From: Flavobacteriaceae bacterium
Lineage (GTDB): Bacteria; Bacteroidota; Bacteroidia; Flavobacteriales; Flavobacteriaceae
Reading direction: 5' to 3'
Length of the DNA: 9,974 nucleotides
NCBI GenBank assembly: GCA_002693605.1
Contig: NZQO01000066.1
Span: 1 to 9,974 of the forward strand
The position numbers and the translations under genes are program-made. The first letter of the stretch is position 1. Every line of letters begins with the position of its first letter. The notes below the pieces were generated by a model. It worked only from the letters and a program-made list of their open reading frames with translations, searched no databases and had not been told where the DNA came from. Below are positions 6,962 through 9,974 of this stretch, piece after piece.

Positions 6962-9199
6962 ATGAAAAGAATTCTACTTTTTTTACTCTTTTTTTCAGGT
7001 TTTTTCGTTTTTGCCCAAGAGAGAGATATAGCGCAAGATTCGCTCGGGCCCTATCGTGATTTTACCTTTACCGAACTAGAGGAATCTGCCGATATCTATT
7101 ACAATCGAGGAGACTACCAAAATTCACTACGGCTCAACATCACGCTCTTGAAAAAGGCGCTAGCTGAACAGAACAATTATTTCATCCACCAAGGATATCG
7201 CAACTTGGGCTACGACTACCTGGCATTACGCGATACTACCTTGGCGCGTGAAAGCTTTCAAAAAGCGACTGCCTACGCAAAGCGCACGAAAAACGACACG
7301 GTGGCGGCGCTAACCTATATGGACCTCGCCAATCTCTATTCTGAAATAGACAGCAACAATACCAAGGCATTTGTTTATCATGACCGTTCTATCGAGGCGT
7401 TCGAGCAGCTTAAGGATAGTGCTGGCCTTGCCGACGCGCATTTTAATGCCATTATAACCGCCCTCGAGGCGAAAAATTTTCAGAAGGCATATTACCATAT
7501 ACTAAACGCCCGAAAGTTAAACGAATTCAAAAAGCACCATTTTAACCACGTAGGGCTCGATATTCTCACCGGTGAATATTACCTGGCGAAGGAAAATTAC
7601 GTCCTTGCCGATAGCTATCTGCAAAATGCTATCGCGGCCGCCGAGGAAGAACAACTACCCGCAGAGGCAGAGAGCGCGTATCTGGCACTAAGCAAAAGCC
7701 TGTTTGCCCAGGACAGGTTCAAGGAGGCCTACCAGGCGCGGGCCAAGTATGCCACCTTCCTAGAAACCAATTTGCGCAATATCAACGAGGCAAATTCGGA
7801 AACTGTTTCGGCGAAGTTCCAATTATCGGAATATAAGAAGGATGTTGAGAACGCAGAGTTGAAAAACCAGATTCAGGCAGAGATTGTAACCAACAAATCG
7901 AAGCTCAACACCATCCTCATTATCGTTACTGCCTGCTTTCTTATCGTGGTTATCGGGTTGTTCGTTGCCTTTTGGAAACGCAAGAAGTTGATAGGTCGGC
8001 TGAGAACCAAGAACTGGGAATACCTGAATGCTAAAAAAGAGGCCGAGAAATTGGCCCTCGCCAAGAGCAATTTCTTTTCGACCGTAAGCCACGAACTACG
8101 TACTCCGCTCTACGGTGTAATAGGCCTGAGCACGATATTATTAGAGGACGAATCGCTCAAGAACCACGAAGACGACCTGAAATCGTTAAAGTTCTCGGCA
8201 GATTATTTATTGGCGCTCATCAACGACGTGCTGCAGCTGAACAAGATAGATTCCAAAAAGCTGGAGGAAGAACTGAGCGTCTTCAATGTAAAAAGGCTGG
8301 TACAAACCATTGTATCTTCCTTTGAGTACATGCGATTGCAAAATGGCAATACCATTCTTGTATCCATAGGTGATAATACCCCTACTTCGTTACGGGGGTA
8401 TTCCGTCCGGCTTTCGCAAATATTGATGAACCTAATAGGTAACGCCTGCAAGTTTACAGAGAATGGCGAGATCCACATTTTAGTAGAGACCGTTAAGAAG
8501 CGGCAGGATTCCGTCACTTTGTTGTTCCAGGTAAAGGACACGGGTATTGGCATTGCAGAAGATAAGCAGGAAAGCGTTTTCGATGAATTTTCGCAAGTGG
8601 AGTCGCAAACCTACCACCAACAGGGTACCGGCCTTGGGCTTCCCATTGTTAGAAAACTATTGGAACTTTCAAATTCTACCATTCGGCTTGAAAGCGAACT
8701 GGGCGTAGGTTCTATCTTCAGCTTTGAGATACAGTATGAAATTGCCGATATAAGTACGGCTAAGGAAGAGCCCTTCCATTTAGACGTACAATTACTTTCT
8801 GGAAAATCGATCTTGGTAGTCGAGGACAACCGCATCAACCAAATTGTAACACGGAAGATACTGGAGAAAAATGAAATGCGCTGTACCCTTGCCGAAAACG
8901 GCCAGGAAGGGGTAACTGCCGTAAAACAAGGTGATTTCGATTTGGTACTGATGGACATCAACATGCCAGTAATGGACGGGATTGAAGCCACTAAGGAAAT
9001 TCGAAAATTCAACAATTCAACGCCCATTATCGCGCTAACCGCCGTAGAGGTGGCCGAGATGCGCCACGAAATTTACCGGGCGGGAATGAAAGATATTATC
9101 GTAAAGCCATACGACGTCAAGAAATTCAACCAAACCATCCTAAAAAATCTTTCGGCGAGTGATGGGCAGAATGCGTCGCTACGGGCAATTTCCTCGTAA
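6962..9199 (+). CDS. Hybrid sensor histidine kinase with periplasmic TPR domain and C-terminal receiver
   Basis: Membrane sensor kinase of 745 residues. Residues 1-18 are a signal peptide (cleavage after VFA). Residues about 40-270 hold roughly six TPR units, starting near 43, 79, 116, 156, 198 and 237, probably forming a periplasmic sensing domain. A helical stretch leads to a single membrane helix at about 316-338, then a cytoplasmic linker (345-368). The HisKA domain has phospho-accepting His377 in SHELRTP. The ATPase domain has the N box with Asn490 and Asn494, DTGIG at 526-530, the DEFSQVE F box and GTGLGL at 555-560. The receiver (616 to about 730) has the acidic pair Glu621/Asp622, phospho-acceptor Asp665, Thr693 and Lys715, so all catalytic residues are present. 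No DNA-binding domain is attached and no response regulator or HPt gene lies nearby, so the phosphate must pass to a distant partner. The ligand is unknown. The 3' end overlaps vsr by 21 bases. Confidence 0.95.
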   Translation: MKRILLFLLFFSGFFVFAQERDIAQDSLGPYRDFTFTELEESADIYYNRGDYQNSLRLNITLLKKALAEQNNYFIHQGYRNLGYDYLALRDTTLARESFQKATAYAKRTKNDTVAALTYMDLANLYSEIDSNNTKAFVYHDRSIEAFEQLKDSAGLADAHFNAIITALEAKNFQKAYYHILNARKLNEFKKHHFNHVGLDILTGEYYLAKENYVLADSYLQNAIAAAEEEQLPAEAESAYLALSKSLFAQDRFKEAYQARAKYATFLETNLRNINEANSETVSAKFQLSEYKKDVENAELKNQIQAEIVTNKSKLNTILIIVTACFLIVVIGLFVAFWKRKKLIGRLRTKNWEYLNAKKEAEKLALAKSNFFSTVSHELRTPLYGVIGLSTILLEDESLKNHEDDLKSLKFSADYLLALINDVLQLNKIDSKKLEEELSVFNVKRLVQTIVSSFEYMRLQNGNTILVSIGDNTPTSLRGYSVRLSQILMNLIGNACKFTENGEIHILVETVKKRQDSVTLLFQVKDTGIGIAEDKQESVFDEFSQVESQTYHQQGTGLGLPIVRKLLELSNSTIRLESELGVGSIFSFEIQYEIADISTAKEEPFHLDVQLLSGKSILVVEDNRINQIVTRKILEKNEMRCTLAENGQEGVTAVKQGDFDLVLMDINMPVMDGIEATKEIRKFNNSTPIIALTAVEVAEMRHEIYRAGMKDIIVKPYDVKKFNQTILKNLSASDGQNASLRAISS

Positions 9200-9649
9200 C
9201 TGAATATGTACCAAGAGGTCGTTGACGCACTTCTTCAAATCGGTCTTCAGCTCGCCTTCCCAAAATCTGAATACGGTATATCCCATTTCTTTTAAGGTTC
9301 TGTTTACCTCTCTATCGCGTTGCATATTGCGCTCAATTTTCGGAATCCAAAAATCCCTATTGCGCTTCAAGGTTTGCTTTCGCTCGTTCCATTGGTAGCC
9401 GTGCCAGAATTCGCCATCGACAAATATGGCAAGCTTGTATTTCCGGATTGAAATATCTGGGCGGCCGGGCAATTTCTTCGAATCTACACGATAGCGTATA
9501 CCCTTGCGCCATAGCGCACGACGCAATAACAATTCGGGCTTCGTATCCTTTCTGCGGATTTTGCTCATTATCCGGGAGCGTTTGCGGGTGGTGTAAAAAC
9601 CTTCCTCTTCGCGAAAACGGGGCACAATTATTTTCGGTTCTTCATACAT
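9179..9649 (-). CDS. vsr: Vsr-like DNA mismatch (very short patch repair) endonuclease, zinc-site-less variant
   Basis: PD-(D/E)XK-type nuclease of 156 residues. E. coli Vsr nicks DNA 5' of T:G mismatches produced by deamination of 5-methylcytosine. The family signature is clear: RSRIMSKIRRKDTKPEL at 24-40 with Glu39 (E. coli E25), LPGRPDI at 60-66 with metal-binding Asp65 (D51), DGEFWHG at 78-84 with His83 (H69), and NMQRD at 108-112 with Asp112 (D97). Active-site H64 is Asp78 here. All four E. coli zinc ligands are replaced: C66 by Glu80, H71 by Tyr85, C73 by Trp87 and C117 by Gly132. I chose the ATG at 9649. An in-frame TTG at 9679 adds ten residues, but it lies inside the sdhB terminator hairpin. 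No cytosine methyltransferase is in the window, so the partner modification is unknown. No terminator separates it from the convergent kinase gene. Confidence 0.88.
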   Translation of the reverse strand: MYEEPKIIVPRFREEEGFYTTRKRSRIMSKIRRKDTKPELLLRRALWRKGIRYRVDSKKLPGRPDISIRKYKLAIFVDGEFWHGYQWNERKQTLKRNRDFWIPKIERNMQRDREVNRTLKEMGYTVFRFWEGELKTDLKKCVNDLLVHIQLRGNCP

Positions 9650-9663
9650 CGAATATGGTAAAC

Positions 9664-9692
9664 GCAAAAATCCCGCCAAGTTGGCGGGATTT
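9664..9692 (-). terminator. Terminator after sdhB
   Basis: AAATCCCGCC (9668-9677) pairs with GGCGGGATTT (9683-9692) around the loop AAGTT, and the loop ends can extend the pairing by two. On the minus strand the hairpin is followed by a run of five T ending near 9666, so it ends sdhB transcripts. On the plus strand the trailing run is interrupted and terminates less well. It lies 29 bases after the sdhB stop and 15 bases before the vsr start. Confidence 0.85.
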
Positions 9693-9720
9693 GAAATTTT
9701 CGTAACTTATGAATAGCGAT

Positions 9721-9974
9721 TTATGCTTCGATACTCGCCTTGAGATACTCCCGATTAATACGGGCAATGTTCTCTAATGAAATATCTTTCGGACATTCAA
9801 TGTAACAGGCACCGGTGTTACTACAACCGCCAAACCCTTCCTTGTCCATTTGCTCTACCATATTCAAAACACGGCGAGTGGCCTCTACCTCTCCTTGGGG
9901 CAGTAATGCGAACTGGCTTACCTTTGCAGAGGTGAACAACATTGCACTCGCATTTACACAGGCCGCGACGCAGG
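9721..9974 (-). CDS. sdhB: Succinate dehydrogenase/fumarate reductase iron-sulfur subunit, C-terminal part (5' end outside window)
   Basis: The last 83 complete codons of the iron-sulfur subunit of complex II, which carries electrons from the FAD subunit to the membrane quinone site. The reading frame enters from the right edge as [11 protein letters not shown], without any start in the window; the ATG at 9942 is internal. Two groups of cysteine ligands are visible: the CVAAC pair at the window edge, and [18 protein letters not shown], whose three cysteines and CP motif complete the [3Fe-4S]/[4Fe-4S] binding pattern of the C-terminal ferredoxin-like domain. The wording ([31 protein letters not shown]) is that of the Bacteroidetes SdhB/FrdB group, which works with a single SdhC membrane subunit. 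SdhA and SdhC would lie upstream outside the window. The gene is followed by a strong hairpin terminator. Confidence 0.95.
   Translation of the reverse strand, partial: CVAACVNASAMLFTSAKVSQFALLPQGEVEATRRVLNMVEQMDKEGFGGCSNTGACYIECPKDISLENIARINREYLKASIEA

Noticed and set aside
9650..9679. Ten-residue N-terminal extension of Vsr from a TTG start at 9679.
   Set aside because: The extension would be encoded in the sdhB terminator stem and loop, while the ATG at 9649 gives a complete nuclease domain.
9721..9942. A 73-residue stand-alone protein starting at the ATG at 9942.
   Set aside because: The open frame continues upstream to the window edge with conserved SdhB cysteines (CVAAC), so that Met is internal to a truncated view of sdhB.
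1..9974. CRISPR array, insertion sequence, tRNA, attachment site or phage genes.
   Set aside because: No direct-repeat series, terminal inverted repeats, transposase or integrase motifs, or cloverleaf structure were seen on reading both strands by eye.

Overview
This window is chromosomal DNA from a member of the Bacteroidetes, most likely a marine member of the Flavobacteriaceae. The evidence is the head of a SusC/RagA-type TonB-linked receptor, SdhB of the Bacteroidetes type, a two-domain CLC protein, a periplasmic-TPR hybrid histidine kinase, the absence of Shine-Dalgarno sequences, and several matches to the Bacteroidetes -7 promoter consensus TAnnTTTG. Base composition looks intermediate (by eye near half GC), which is higher than typical Flavobacterium. 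Genus is not determinable from the sequence alone.

Layout from left to right. The first 348 bases are the N-terminal end of a SusC/RagA receptor on the minus strand. It is divergent from aspS (aspartyl-tRNA synthetase, plus). After aspS come a strong hairpin terminator and then, almost at once, a CLC anion transporter/channel gene with a C-terminal CBS pair. This is translationally coupled (ATGA) to a small two-helix membrane protein. A cold-shock protein gene with its own promoter follows. A GC-rich bidirectional terminator separates it from a minus-strand cluster read from right to left: a YbdL-like methionine aminotransferase, an ankyrin-repeat protein and tadA (tRNA adenosine deaminase). 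Divergent from the aminotransferase is a large TPR hybrid sensor kinase (signal peptide, about six TPRs, one membrane helix, HisKA, HATPase, receiver). Its last 21 bases overlap convergently with a minus-strand Vsr-type endonuclease gene. The window ends inside the 3' part of sdhB (minus), which has its own terminator.

Functionally this is mostly housekeeping: translation (aspS, tadA), amino-acid metabolism, respiration (sdhB), stress (csp) and ion transport. The accessory-looking parts are the sensor kinase and the solitary Vsr-like nuclease. I found no CRISPR array, transposase, integrase, phage gene, tRNA or rRNA. No clearly new multi-gene system is visible. The most unusual signals are residue-level: a CLC protein with Val at the internal proton-glutamate position and Gln at the selectivity-filter Ser position, and a Vsr homologue lacking all four zinc ligands of the E. 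coli enzyme with no cytosine methyltransferase alongside.
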